Origin: Micromonospora sp. WMMA1947
GTDB lineage: Bacteria; Actinomycetota; Actinomycetes; Mycobacteriales; Micromonosporaceae
DNA length: 64,000 nt
Assembly (NCBI RefSeq): GCF_027497355.1
Contig: NZ_CP114909.1
Location: 1,054,001-1,118,000, forward strand
Direction of reading: 5' to 3'
Part shown: piece by piece, positions 1 through 10,458 of the stretch
How the letters are laid out: each line of letters opens with the position of its first letter
How positions within the stretch are numbered: position 1 is the stretch's first letter
The notes under the pieces: model-generated
What the model saw: the letters and a program-made list of their open reading frames with translations, nothing else
What the model was told of the DNA's origin: nothing
Database searches by the model: none
Made by a program: the position numbers and the translations under genes

Positions 1-1413
<1,413 letters not shown>

Positions 1414-1466
1414 TCAACCGGCAACCGGTTTGCGAGACGTTGCGTCAATCGACAAGGCTGGGCATC

Positions 1467-2159
1467 ATGCCTGCCGCCTCGACGACTCTCCGCGTGCTCG
1501 CCGCCTCGGTCATCGCGTCGCTCTCGGTCACCGGCTGTCAGGCCCTGGACGACGCGAACGTCGCACTCGGTCGCGCCGACCTGGTCAACGACCTCGCCGC
1601 GCGGATGGACCGGGCGCTGGAGCAGACCTGGGCCGCCGACTACCAGCTCGACGGCGGCCGGACCGCCTCGATCGCGCAGACCAAGAAGCCGCTGCGGTCC
1701 ACGTACACCTGGCCCGGCGGCAAGATCACCGTGACCCAGGAGTCGGTGACCCGGTGCGCCAGCACCGCCGCCCGTACCTCCTGCACCGTCTCGCCACCGG
1801 TGCTCACCGCCGGGAAGCCGTCGGTGATCGTCTACGACGAGGCGCGCAAGCAGGGCCTGGTCACGCCGCCCGCGGTGATCCGGCTGCTCACCGACGCGGC
1901 GCTGGCGCCGGAGGCGGTCATCGAGCAGAGCGACACCACGCTCGCCGGCCGTCACGCCACCTGCGTCGACGTCACCCACGACGGGGAGCGCTTCAACGCC
2001 TGCGTGACGAACGAGGGCGTGCTGGCCAGCTTCTCCGGCACGCTCGACGGCAAGCCCGCCGAGGTGACGCTGAGCCGCTACACCGAGAGCGTCGAGGCCG
2101 CCGCGTTCGCGGTTCCGGCCGGCGCCGGTGTGGTGGACCGCCGCCCGTCCACGTCGTGA
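1467..2159 (+). CDS. Secreted lipoprotein of unknown function
   Basis: A 230-residue protein with a type II signal peptide: hydrophobic residues 8-22, then the lipobox VTGC with lipidated Cys24. It should be anchored to the outer face of the membrane. The mature part has no motif I recognise. It holds cysteines near CASTAARTSC and in the ATCVDV and FNACV stretches, which could form disulfides. I chose the ATG at 1467 because it puts the signal peptide at the N-terminus; the open frame continues upstream to 1248 but would bury it. The stop overlaps the GTG of the Nudix gene, so the two are probably co-transcribed. Confidence 0.8.
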   Translation: MPAASTTLRVLAASVIASLSVTGCQALDDANVALGRADLVNDLAARMDRALEQTWAADYQLDGGRTASIAQTKKPLRSTYTWPGGKITVTQESVTRCASTAARTSCTVSPPVLTAGKPSVIVYDEARKQGLVTPPAVIRLLTDAALAPEAVIEQSDTTLAGRHATCVDVTHDGERFNACVTNEGVLASFSGTLDGKPAEVTLSRYTESVEAAAFAVPAGAGVVDRRPSTS

Positions 2160-2980
2160 CCACGCCCGGGTTCCGGCCCGCGGCGGATCACGGGCGGCCG
2201 CCGCGACCGGACGACCTGGCGCTGCCGGTGGCCGGCCGGAAGCTGCTGACCGGCCCGGACGAGCAGCCGCTGCGCATCGGAGCGCTGTCCGGTGACCTCG
2301 CCTGGACCCCGGTCGGCACGCTCGACGGCGTCCCGGCGTGGGCGGCCGAGGTGACCGATCCGGAGTCGCTGCCGGGCCGGTGGCGCAGCTGGCGCGGCCT
2401 CGCCGCCGAGCTGCCCGCACCCCGCGCCGACCTGGCCGGGCGGGCCCTGGCCGTGGTCACCTGGCGGCGTACCCACAGGTGGTGCGGGTCCTGCCGGGCC
2501 GAACTGGCCGACGTACCGGGCGAGACCGCCCGGCGCTGCCCGGACTGCGGGCTCACCGTGTTCGTCCCGCTGTCCGTCGCGGTGCTGACCGCGATCACCC
2601 GCCCCGGCCCGGCCGGCGGCACCGAACTGCTGCTGGTCCGGCACACGCAGGGGCCGACGCAGCTCTGGGCGCTCGTCGCCGGGTTCGTCGAGGCGGGCGA
2701 GTCGCTGGAGGCGGCGGTACACCGCGAGGTCGCCGAGGAGGTCGGCCTGACCCTGCGGCGACCGGAGTACGTGGACAGCCAGCCGTGGGCGCTGTCCGGG
2801 CCGGGCACGCTGCTCGCCGGATTCACCGCCGAGGTCACCGACCCGGCCGCCGAGCCGGTCGTCGACGGCACCGAGCTGACCGAGGCGCGCTGGTTCCCGG
2901 CCGACGCGCTGCCCGCCGAGCTGCCGCCCGCGTACTCCCTGTCCCGCTGGCTGATCAACGCGGTCGCCGCCCGGCGGTGA
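2156..2980 (+). CDS. nudC: NADH pyrophosphatase-type Nudix hydrolase (NudC-like)
   Basis: Predicted to split NAD(H) into NMN(H) and AMP, and possibly to remove NAD caps from RNA, as NudC enzymes do. The 274-residue protein has the family order: an N-terminal domain, a four-cysteine zinc ribbon (CGSC ... CPDC, about residues 112-131), then the Nudix box GFVEAGESLEAAVHREVAEEVGL with the RE..EE core. The downstream segment that usually reads SQPWPFPxS is here SQPWALSGPG, so the family signature is only half kept. The GTG start overlaps the TGA of the upstream lipoprotein gene by 4 bp. Confidence 0.9.
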   Translation: MTTPGFRPAADHGRPPRPDDLALPVAGRKLLTGPDEQPLRIGALSGDLAWTPVGTLDGVPAWAAEVTDPESLPGRWRSWRGLAAELPAPRADLAGRALAVVTWRRTHRWCGSCRAELADVPGETARRCPDCGLTVFVPLSVAVLTAITRPGPAGGTELLLVRHTQGPTQLWALVAGFVEAGESLEAAVHREVAEEVGLTLRRPEYVDSQPWALSGPGTLLAGFTAEVTDPAAEPVVDGTELTEARWFPADALPAELPPAYSLSRWLINAVAARR

Positions 2981-3010
2981 CCGCAGGCCCGGGCCGCCGC
3001 CCGGCGGTGA
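2965..3010 (+). repeat. 16-bp direct repeat, 30-bp period, over the nudC stop codon
   Basis: CGCCGCCCGGCGGTGA occurs at 2965-2980 and again at 2995-3010. The first copy contains the nudC stop codon, so the repeat duplicates the end of the gene including a second in-phase TGA. The repeat core is itself palindromic. It lies between convergent genes. Confidence 0.9.
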
Positions 3011-3013
3011 GCC

Positions 3014-4633
3014 TCACACCCCCAGCAGCGTCCGCAGGTGGCGCGGCGGCGGGCAGTCGTACGCCAGCATCGCGTCGTGCCAGTCCCGCAGCGGCACGCC
3101 GTCCGGCCGGGCGGCCGCGATGTCGGCCATCTCGCTGTAGCCGACGAAGTACGTGGACAGCTGCGTCGAGGTGAGCAGCGCCCGCCGCCACTTGCCGGCC
3201 GCCTCGCCCTCCTCCTGGAAACCGCGCCCGGTCATCAACGCCATCGCCTCGGCCTCGGGCAGGTCGTCGCAGTGCACGAGCTGGTCCAGCAGCGCGTTGA
3301 TGGTCATCCGGAGCTGCATCTTGAGCTGCTGCAACCGCACCGGCAGCCCACCGAAGCCGAGCCCGGCCATCAGCTCCTCCGCGTAGACCGCCCAGCCCTC
3401 GACGAACACACCCGACTCGGTGAGCGCGCGTACCCGGGTCGGGCCGTCGTACCGCCGGGCGTGCGCGAGCTGGAGGAAGTGACCGGGCATCGCCTCGTGC
3501 ACCGTCAGGTTGCGGATCATGTGGTCGTTGTACTCGCGGTAGAACGACTCGACCCGCTGCGCCGGCCAGTCCGCCGGGGTGGGCGAGATGCAGTAGAACG
3601 TGGGCACGTCGGCCGTCTCCAGCGGGCCCGGCGAATCGCAGTACGCCACCGCCACGCCCCGCGCGAACTCCGGCATCTCCTGAATGACGCACGGGTCGCC
3701 GACCATGCTGACCAGGTCGTGGTGGCGGACGAAGTCACTCGCCTCGTCCAGCGTGACCGAGGCGAGGTCGACAATCGTGGCGTCGTCCGGGTGCTCGGCG
3801 GCGAGCAGGTCCAACGCCCGGCGTACCGTCTCGTCGTCGGCCGGACCACCGACCAGCTCGACCGACGCCGCGCGGATCTCCTCGGTGACCCGGTCGAGGT
3901 TCGCCCAGGCGCGGCGCTGCACCTCGGCGGCGCTCAGCTCGGTGTCGAGCGTGTGCCACAGCCGCGCCTCCCACCGCCGCCGGCCCAGCCGCGGGTCACG
4001 CCCCGGGCCGGAGTCGGCGGCCAAGCCCTGCCGCAGCCAGGCCACGAACTCCTCGAGCGCGGCGATCGCGTCGGTGGCCGCCGGTCCGACCCGGTCCCGC
4101 AGCGCCGGCGCCTCGGCCAGCAGGCCGGGCACCTCGTCGCGGATCAGCGCCGCCGTACCGGTGAACTGCCCGACCGCCGTCTCCGCGTGGACCCGCGGCA
4201 TGTCCCGCAGCGTCGCGCGCGCCGTCGACAGCGCATCGGGTACGGCCGACAGGCGCCCCGCGAGACTGGTCAGGCGCTCCTCCGCCGGGGCGAACGGACG
4301 GGCCAGTAGGGCGTGCAGCAGCGGTCCCGGATTGTGGCGCAGCGGATCCCACTCGTGGCCGCGGATCTCGGTGGCCTCGAACAGTCCCCGGTCGACGAGG
4401 CTGGTGAGCAGCGCGTGGTCGACGCTCTCCGCGGGGTCGAGCGCGTCCGGGTCGATCTCCGCGAGCGCGTCGGCCGCGTCCTTGAGCATCGCCTGGTCGG
4501 CGGCGAGGGCGTCGGCGGAGAGGTCGGGCAGCCGATCGTCGTAGCGGTGGTCTCCGACGGAGGTGGCCAGCCCGGGCCGGCTCTCCAGCAACGCCTCCAC
4601 GATCCGCTCCGCCAGCGGCACGAACGACTCCAT
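3014..4633 (-). CDS. DUF885 family protein (predicted metallopeptidase-like)
   Basis: A 539-residue protein of the DUF885 family, soluble, with no signal peptide or membrane segment. The strongest sign is HEAMPGH at residues 379-385, an HExxxxH-type motif at the usual place in the last third of these proteins. The N-terminal half is rich in Asp, Glu and Ala and helical, with PGLATSVGDHRYDDRLPDLS near the start, also typical. Members are often annotated as peptidases, but substrates are mostly unknown. It starts at ATG 4633 after a weak purine-rich stretch and converges with nudC. Confidence 0.88.
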   Translation of the reverse strand: MESFVPLAERIVEALLESRPGLATSVGDHRYDDRLPDLSADALAADQAMLKDAADALAEIDPDALDPAESVDHALLTSLVDRGLFEATEIRGHEWDPLRHNPGPLLHALLARPFAPAEERLTSLAGRLSAVPDALSTARATLRDMPRVHAETAVGQFTGTAALIRDEVPGLLAEAPALRDRVGPAATDAIAALEEFVAWLRQGLAADSGPGRDPRLGRRRWEARLWHTLDTELSAAEVQRRAWANLDRVTEEIRAASVELVGGPADDETVRRALDLLAAEHPDDATIVDLASVTLDEASDFVRHHDLVSMVGDPCVIQEMPEFARGVAVAYCDSPGPLETADVPTFYCISPTPADWPAQRVESFYREYNDHMIRNLTVHEAMPGHFLQLAHARRYDGPTRVRALTESGVFVEGWAVYAEELMAGLGFGGLPVRLQQLKMQLRMTINALLDQLVHCDDLPEAEAMALMTGRGFQEEGEAAGKWRRALLTSTQLSTYFVGYSEMADIAAARPDGVPLRDWHDAMLAYDCPPPRHLRTLLGV

Positions 4634-4732
4634 CCCCCGACCCTACCGATCACCCCGCCCACTCCCCGCCCTCACCACCCGTCCGTTCCCCTCCCCGCCT
4701 CGCCCTCTCGCCGCGCCCGTCCCGCCCGTTCT

Positions 4733-4799
4733 AGCGTTGATCAAGGAGTTTGTGTCCCCCTCACACCTCCATCGCCACACAAACCCCTTGATCAACGCT
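4733..4799. repeat. 67-bp intergenic inverted repeat (GTTGATCAAGG family)
   Basis: Two 23-bp arms, 4733-4755 (begins AGCGTTGATCAAGGAGTTTG) and 4777-4799 (ends CCTTGATCAACGCT), are reverse complements with one mismatch, around a 21-bp loop. No T-run follows. It lies in the 322-bp gap between two minus-strand genes; the gap otherwise holds only the next two features. Confidence 0.9.
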
Positions 4800-4854
4800 C
4801 TCAGGCAGCCGTGAGGTGCTCGGCAGGCGAGGGCGGGTCGGGCAGGTGCACCCG

Positions 4855-4925
4855 GCGATCTTGCGGTTGCTGCCCGGGCGAGTGGGGCATTTGCGACACC
4901 ACACGGGCCGGAAGTGCAAGATCGC
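4855..4925. repeat. 71-bp palindromic element, copy 1 (GATCTTGC family)
   Basis: The arms GCGATCTTGCGGTT (4855-4868) and AAGTGCAAGATCGC (4912-4925) pair at 12 of 14 positions. The whole unit, interior included, clearly resembles the element at 38442-38513. It sits directly downstream of mazG (minus strand), ahead of a G-rich tract. Confidence 0.88.
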
Positions 4926-4955
4926 GGGGGAAGGGGGGCGGGGACGCGCGGGGGG
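4926..4955 (+). other. G-quadruplex-capable tract next to mazG stop
   Basis: Four G-runs of 4-6 bases separated by 2, 1 and 6 bases fill this stretch and end exactly at the TCA that is the mazG stop codon on the minus strand. The G-rich strand is the template for mazG transcription. A second element-plus-G-tract arrangement occurs at 38442-38554. Confidence 0.7.
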
Positions 4956-5936
4956 TCAGGCGGGAGGGGTGCGTTCGGCGGCTCGGACTGCCTCGGCGTA
5001 CGCCAAGGTGGCTCGCCGGAGCGCGGCCTCCGGGTCGATGCCGGCCTGTCGGGCGGCGGCCACTGTGGCCAGCAGGCTCGCGCCGAGCCGGGCCTCCGGG
5101 TCCACCTGCGACTCGGCCAGCGGGGGCGGTACGGCCAGGCCGACCCGCCCGGCCCGGTCCAGGATCTTCGCGGCCAGCGACAGCGCGGGCTGGCTCAGCG
5201 CGATGCCGTCCAGCACCGACTCGCGGGTCTTCTCGGCCCGCTTGATCCGTTCCCAGTTCGCCTCGATCTCCTCGATCGAGCCGGCCGGCTCACCCGAGAA
5301 CACATGTGGGTTGCGCCGCACCATCTTGTCGACCAGGGTGCCCGCGACGTCGTCGACGGTCCAGCTCTTGCCCTCCGGCAGGTTCTCCGCCAGCCGGGCG
5401 TGCAGCAGCACCTGGAGCAGCACGTCGCCCAGTTCCTCGCGGAGCGCGTCGGTGTCGTCGGCGCTGATCGCGTCGTACGCCTCGTAGCACTCCTCGAGCA
5501 GGAAACCGGCCAGGGTGCGGTGGGTCTGCGCCCGTTTCCACGGGTCGCCGCCCGGGGAGGCCAGCCGGTCCATCACCTCGACCGCGTCGAGCAGCCGGGC
5601 GCCGGGCGGATCCCACGAGCCGTACATCAGCTCCAGTTCGGCCAGGCCGGGCTCGCGGGCCAGCCGCAGCCCCAGCTCGCGGGCCAGCGACTCGTCGCCG
5701 GCCGGGCCGGCCAGCCACACCGCGCCGCCGTGCGCGGCCGCGGCGTCGAGCAGCGCCTGGGTCGCGCCCTCGGTCACCACGCTCACCTCGGCGCCGGCCG
5801 TCCGGACCGCCCGGGTCAGCTCGCTCTCCGCACCGGCGAGCACAGGCGCGGAGCGTACGGCGTCCCAGGCGGCCGAGGTCAGCAGGCCGGCGGGCAGCCG
5901 GGGCGAGGTGACGAGCAGGACGATGCGGGCGGTCAT
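4956..5936 (-). CDS. mazG: MazG family nucleoside triphosphate pyrophosphohydrolase
   Basis: Predicted to hydrolyse non-canonical or damaged (d)NTPs to monophosphates, protecting the nucleotide pool. The 326-residue length is close to M. tuberculosis MazG. The first ~110 residues form an N-terminal domain starting MTARIVLLVTSP. The catalytic all-alpha part follows, with EECYEAYDAI, LREELGDVLLQVLLHARLA and the later HVFSG and ANWERIKRAEK segments. Its ATG at 5936 overlaps the stop of the SurA-like lipoprotein gene (ATGA), so the two are translationally coupled. A longer frame upstream overlaps that gene and is not supported. Confidence 0.95.
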   Translation of the reverse strand: MTARIVLLVTSPRLPAGLLTSAAWDAVRSAPVLAGAESELTRAVRTAGAEVSVVTEGATQALLDAAAAHGGAVWLAGPAGDESLARELGLRLAREPGLAELELMYGSWDPPGARLLDAVEVMDRLASPGGDPWKRAQTHRTLAGFLLEECYEAYDAISADDTDALREELGDVLLQVLLHARLAENLPEGKSWTVDDVAGTLVDKMVRRNPHVFSGEPAGSIEEIEANWERIKRAEKTRESVLDGIALSQPALSLAAKILDRAGRVGLAVPPPLAESQVDPEARLGASLLATVAAARQAGIDPEAALRRATLAYAEAVRAAERTPPA

Positions 5937-6703
5937 GCGGCTCCGGGAGCTGGCGAACCGGAGGCCGGCGCCTCCGGCGTGGAGATGTCGGTGACCGGGC
6001 CGTCCTGGTCGACGTACGGCAGGGAGTAGAAGACGAACGACTGGCCGGTGTTGACGAGCGACGGCACGCCCGTCACGCCGAACCGGGGGTTGACGCGGAC
6101 GTCCGACTTCTCGGCCTGCTCCTGCAGCGCGCTGCTGAGCGCGGTGGCGGTGCGGACGAACCCGGCCTCGCCGAACGCCTGCCGGACCTGGTCGACGCTC
6201 AGGCCCGGCTGAATCGCCCCGGTCTTCTCGAGGGCGCGGTAGACGGCCATCAGGGATTCGTCGCTGAGGTCGGCCGGGGGCAGGCTCTGCTGGAGCGTGC
6301 CGGAGAGGTCGACCCACTCGCCCCACAGCTTCGTGTACTCGGTGGTTGCCGGCATCCGGAGCGCCTGCTGGATCTGCTCCGGGGAGATCTGATCGGTGAC
6401 CTGGAGACCCTTGTCGGCCGCCACGCGCTTGCCCAGGTCGATCGCGACCAGCAGGTTCAGCACGTCCTGCCGGGTCACCGAGGACCGCAGCTCCGCCGGC
6501 GACGGCGTCTGCGGGGACTGGCTACGGACGGCGTCCGCGTACTGCCGCTGCGCGTCCTCGTAGATCGCGTCGACCCGGTCGACGGAGTAGCGGGTGTCGC
6601 CGACGTACGCGGCGACGTCCGGGGCGGAGCGGCCGCAGGCGGCGAGAGAGAGCGCGGCGAGGGCCGCGACGCTGACGGCGACGAGGGAACGGCGAGCACG
6701 CAT
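5933..6703 (-). CDS. SurA N-terminal-domain-like lipoprotein
   Basis: A 256-residue lipoprotein with an RARR-led signal peptide and lipobox LAAC (Cys23). The mature part contains a SurA-type chaperone N-terminal helical region (ISPEQIQQALRM...), but I see no parvulin peptidyl-prolyl isomerase domain, so a folding role outside the membrane is only an inference. It occupies the slot of LpqU between eno and mazG in mycobacteria, without obvious similarity to it that I can confirm by eye. Start chosen at ATG 6703 so that the signal peptide is N-terminal; a GTG three codons upstream is an alternative. It overlaps mazG by 4 bp. Confidence 0.8.
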   Translation of the reverse strand: MRARRSLVAVSVAALAALSLAACGRSAPDVAAYVGDTRYSVDRVDAIYEDAQRQYADAVRSQSPQTPSPAELRSSVTRQDVLNLLVAIDLGKRVAADKGLQVTDQISPEQIQQALRMPATTEYTKLWGEWVDLSGTLQQSLPPADLSDESLMAVYRALEKTGAIQPGLSVDQVRQAFGEAGFVRTATALSSALQEQAEKSDVRVNPRFGVTGVPSLVNTGQSFVFYSLPYVDQDGPVTDISTPEAPASGSPAPGAA

Positions 6704-6773
6704 GAGGGCCACTCTCTCACGGCGAGTACGAACCTGTGACTCCGCCCACCTCATCGCGCACCCGCCGGGACCG

Positions 6774-6857
6774 CACCGGCCAGCTCCTCGGGCTTGCTGG
6801 GTCATCGTCCGCTCGCCACTGCGGGGCTGGCAACACCGGCCAGCTCCTCGGGCTTGC
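6774..6857. repeat. 24-bp direct repeat with 60-bp period at the mfd 3' end
   Basis: The same 24 bases (core CACCGGCCAGCTCCTCGGGC) lie at 6774-6797 and 6834-6857. The right copy is in the mfd coding region and encodes KPEELAG; the left copy is downstream of the mfd stop. Confidence 0.9.
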
Positions 6858-9800
6858 CCAGGACGTCGGCCAGGAGCTGCCCGCACCACTCCAGCAACGC
6901 CTGGTCGCGCAACGGCTCGCCGCCGATCCGCCGGGTGCTCGGCCGGGGCACGCTCACCTGGTCGAGCGCCTGCTTGTAGACCGAGTCCGGGTGGTACCGC
7001 TTGAGTCGCATCTGCTTCGAGTCGGGCAGCGGCAGCGGGCCGAACCGGATGTGCTTGCCCTGCATCGACACGTCGGTCAGCCCGTAGCGGCGGGCCAGCA
7101 GCCGGAACCGCGCCACCGCGACCAGGTTCTGCACCGGCGCGGGCGGCTCGCCGTACCGGTCGGTCATCTCGGCGACCACCTCGCGCAGGCGTTCTTCGTC
7201 GCGGGCCTCGGCGAGCTTGCGGTACATCTCCAGGCGCAGCCGCTCCACCGCGACGTAGTCGTGCGGCAGGTGCGCGTCGATCGGCAGGTCGACCTTGACC
7301 TCGGCCTCCTCCTCCGTGCTCTCGCCCTTGAAGGCGGAGACCGCCTCGCCGACCATCCGGACGTACAGGTCGAAGCCGACGCCCTCGATGTGGCCGGACT
7401 GCTCGCCGCCGAGCAGGTTTCCGGCGCCGCGGATCTCCAGGTCCTTCATCGCCACGTACATGCCCGCGCCGAGTTCGGTGTGCTGGGCGATGGTGGCCAG
7501 CCGCTCGTGCGCGTTCTCGGTGAGCGGCTTCTCCGGCGGGTAGAGGAAGTACGCGTACGCCCGCTCCCGGCCCCGGCCGACCCGGCCGCGGATCTGGTGC
7601 AGCTGGGCCAGGCCGAGCAGGTCGGCCCGCTCCACGATGAGGGTGTTGGCGTTCGGGATGTCGATGCCGGACTCGACGATGGTGGTGCAGACCAGGACGT
7701 CGAACTCCTTCTCCCAGAAGCCGACCATCACCTTCTCCAGCGCCTCCTCGCCCATCTGGCCGTGCGCCACCGCGACCCGGGCCTCCGGCACCAGCTCCCG
7801 CAGCTTGCGGGCGGTCTTCTCGATCGACTCGACCCGGTTGTGCAGGTAGAAGACCTGACCGTCGCGCAGCAGCTCACGGTGGATGGACGCGGCCACCTGC
7901 CGGTCGTCGTACGCCCCGACGAACGTGAGGACCGGGTGCCGCTCCTCCGGCGGGGTGGCGATGGTGGACATCTCCCGGATGCCGGTGATCGCCATCTCCA
8001 GCGTCCGCGGGATCGGGGTGGCCGACATGGCGAGCACGTCGACCGAGGCGCGCAGCGTCTTCAGGTGCTCCTTGTGCTCGACGCCGAACCGCTGCTCCTC
8101 GTCGATGATCACGAGGCCCAGCTGCTTGAACCGGGTGGACGCCTGGAGCAGCCGGTGGGTGCCGATGACGATGTCGACGGTGCCGGCGGCGACCATCTCC
8201 AGCGTCTGCTCGGTCTCCTTCGGCGTCTGGAACCGGGACAGCTGCCGGATCGACACCGGGAACTGGCTCATCCGCTCGGCGAACGTGTTGTAGTGCTGCT
8301 GCACCAGCAGCGTGGTCGGCACCAGCACCGCCACCTGCTTGCCGTCCTGCACCGCCTTGAACGCCGCCCGTACCGCGATCTCGGTCTTGCCGTAGCCGAC
8401 GTCCCCGCAGATCAGCCGGTCCATCGGGACGGTCTGTTCCATGTCCCGCTTGACCTCCTCGATGGCGGCCAGCTGGTCGGGCGTCTCCTGCCAGGGGAAC
8501 GCGTCCTCCAGTTCCCGCTGCCACGGGGTGTCGGGGCCGAAGTTGTGCCCCTTGGACGCCTTGCGCGCGGCGTACAGCTGGATGAGCTGGGCGGCGATCT
8601 CCCGGACCGCCTTACGCGCCCGCGCCTTGGACTTCTGCCAGTCCGAGCCGCCCATCTTGTGCAGCGTGGGCTGCTCACCGCCGACGTAGCGGGACAGCTG
8701 GTCGAGCTGGTCGGTGGGGACGAACAGGCGGTCGCCGGGCTGGCCGCGCTTGCTCGGCGCGTACTCGATGACCAGGTATTCGCGGCTGGCGCCGTTGACG
8801 GTGCGCTGCACCAGCTCGACGTACCGGCCGATGCCGTGCTGCTCGTGCACGACGAAGTCGCCGGCCTTCAGCTCCAGCGGGTCGATGGTGTTGCGCCGCC
8901 GGCTGGGCATCTTGCGCATGTCGCGGGTGGAGGTGCCCCGGCCGCCGGTGACGTCGTTGCCGGTGAGCAGCACGAACTTCGACGCCTCGTCGACGAACCC
9001 GGCGGTCAGGCAGCCGCAGGACACGAGCAGCTCGCCCGGTGCGGGCGCGGCGGGCACCTCCTCGGTGAGCCGGGCGCCGAGGCCGGCGTCGCGGAGCACC
9101 TCGACGGCCCGCTGGGCGGGGCCGTGCCCCTCGAAGACGAGCGCGATCGACCAGCCCTCGCCGGCCCAGCGCTTGAGGTCGTCGACCACCCGGGCGGTCT
9201 CGCCGTGGTACAGCGGCGCCGGCTGGGCGGCCAGGCTCACCGCGATGGCGTCGTCGGGGGTGACGTCGACCTCGGCGGGCTCGTCCTCCCAGGGCTGCCG
9301 GGCCGGTGCCGCGTCCGCCTCGACCAGGCCGAACGGCGCGAGCGTCCACCAGGGCTGGCGCAGGGCGCGGGCTGCCGTGCGTACCTCGGCCAGGGTCTTG
9401 AAGGCGGCGGCGCCGAGGTCGACCGGGGCCTGGCCGCCGACGGCGGCCGCGGCCCAGCTGGCCTGGAGGAACTCCTCCGAGGTACGGACCAGGTCGTGCG
9501 CGCGGGTGCGGATGCGCTCGGGGTCGCAGAGGAGTACGTGGGTGCCGGCCGGCATGCAGTCGACGAGCAGTTCCAGCGCGTCGGCGCCGATCAGCGCGGG
9601 GGCGAGGGACTCCATGCCCTCGACCGGGATGCCCTCGGCCAGCTTGTCCAGGATCTCGGCCAGCTCCGGATGCTCGGCGGCCAGCGCGGCGGCCCGCTCC
9701 CGCACCGCCGGGGTCAGCAGCAGTTCCCGGCAGGGCGGCGCCCAGAGCTGCGCGACGCCCTCGATGGTGCGCTGGTCGGCGACCGCGAAGGTGCGGATCT

Positions 9801-10458
9801 CCTCCACCTCGTCGCCCCAGAACTCGACCCGGGACGGGTGTTCGTCGGTGGGCGGGAAGACGTCCAGGATGCCGCCGCGGACCGCGAACTCACCGCGCTT
9901 GGTGACCAGGTCGACGCGGGCGTACGCCATGTCGGTGAGCCGGCGGGCGACCTCCTCCAGGTCGGCCTCGTCCCCGGCGGCGAGCTGCACCGGCTCCAGG
10001 TCGCCGAGGCCTTTGAGCTGCGGCTGGAGCAGCGACCGGACCGGTGCCACGACGACACGCAGCGGCCCGGTGCGGCCGTGCGCGTCGGCGGCGTCCGGGT
10101 GGGCCAGGCGGCGCAGCACGGCGAGGCGCCGCCCGACCGTGTCGGAGCGGGGCGACAGGCGCTCGTGCGGCAGCGTCTCCCAGGACGGGAAGACCGCCAC
10201 CTGCTCCGGCGGCAGCAGACTGCCCAGTGCGGAGGCCAGGTCGTCGGCCTCGCGGGTGGTGGCGGTGACCGCGAGCACCGGGCGCCCCGCGCCACCGGCC
10301 GGCTCGTCGGCGGCGACCGCGGCGACAGCGAACGGGCGCAGCGCGGCCGGGGCGGTGAGGTCGAGCCCGTCGACCTGGGCGGCACCGGAGCGCGCCAGGT
10401 CACGCGCCCGGGCCAGCCCCGGGTCGGCCAGGGCGGCGGAGAAGAGTCCGGTGAGCAT
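6802..10458 (-). CDS. mfd: Transcription-repair coupling factor Mfd
   Basis: ATP-driven DNA translocase that removes RNA polymerase stalled at lesions and recruits UvrA for strand-specific repair. Its 1218 residues match the family. In order: a UvrB-like N-terminal module, an RNA-polymerase-interacting CarD-like domain (KAGDFVVHEQHGIGRYVELV, about residues 525-545), Walker A GDVGYGKTE near residue 685, the DEEQ box in IIDEEQRFGV, the motif VLVCTTIVESGIDIPNANT, and the TRCF C-terminal domain. The start ATG at 10458 is preceded by GGAAG. The C-terminal residues after KPEELAG lie next to a 60-bp-period duplication, so the tail may be recent. Position near mazG and eno is conserved among actinobacteria. 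Confidence 0.98.
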   Translation of the reverse strand: MLTGLFSAALADPGLARARDLARSGAAQVDGLDLTAPAALRPFAVAAVAADEPAGGAGRPVLAVTATTREADDLASALGSLLPPEQVAVFPSWETLPHERLSPRSDTVGRRLAVLRRLAHPDAADAHGRTGPLRVVVAPVRSLLQPQLKGLGDLEPVQLAAGDEADLEEVARRLTDMAYARVDLVTKRGEFAVRGGILDVFPPTDEHPSRVEFWGDEVEEIRTFAVADQRTIEGVAQLWAPPCRELLLTPAVRERAAALAAEHPELAEILDKLAEGIPVEGMESLAPALIGADALELLVDCMPAGTHVLLCDPERIRTRAHDLVRTSEEFLQASWAAAAVGGQAPVDLGAAAFKTLAEVRTAARALRQPWWTLAPFGLVEADAAPARQPWEDEPAEVDVTPDDAIAVSLAAQPAPLYHGETARVVDDLKRWAGEGWSIALVFEGHGPAQRAVEVLRDAGLGARLTEEVPAAPAPGELLVSCGCLTAGFVDEASKFVLLTGNDVTGGRGTSTRDMRKMPSRRRNTIDPLELKAGDFVVHEQHGIGRYVELVQRTVNGASREYLVIEYAPSKRGQPGDRLFVPTDQLDQLSRYVGGEQPTLHKMGGSDWQKSKARARKAVREIAAQLIQLYAARKASKGHNFGPDTPWQRELEDAFPWQETPDQLAAIEEVKRDMEQTVPMDRLICGDVGYGKTEIAVRAAFKAVQDGKQVAVLVPTTLLVQQHYNTFAERMSQFPVSIRQLSRFQTPKETEQTLEMVAAGTVDIVIGTHRLLQASTRFKQLGLVIIDEEQRFGVEHKEHLKTLRASVDVLAMSATPIPRTLEMAITGIREMSTIATPPEERHPVLTFVGAYDDRQVAASIHRELLRDGQVFYLHNRVESIEKTARKLRELVPEARVAVAHGQMGEEALEKVMVGFWEKEFDVLVCTTIVESGIDIPNANTLIVERADLLGLAQLHQIRGRVGRGRERAYAYFLYPPEKPLTENAHERLATIAQHTELGAGMYVAMKDLEIRGAGNLLGGEQSGHIEGVGFDLYVRMVGEAVSAFKGESTEEEAEVKVDLPIDAHLPHDYVAVERLRLEMYRKLAEARDEERLREVVAEMTDRYGEPPAPVQNLVAVARFRLLARRYGLTDVSMQGKHIRFGPLPLPDSKQMRLKRYHPDSVYKQALDQVSVPRPSTRRIGGEPLRDQALLEWCGQLLADVLGKPEELAGVASPAVASGR

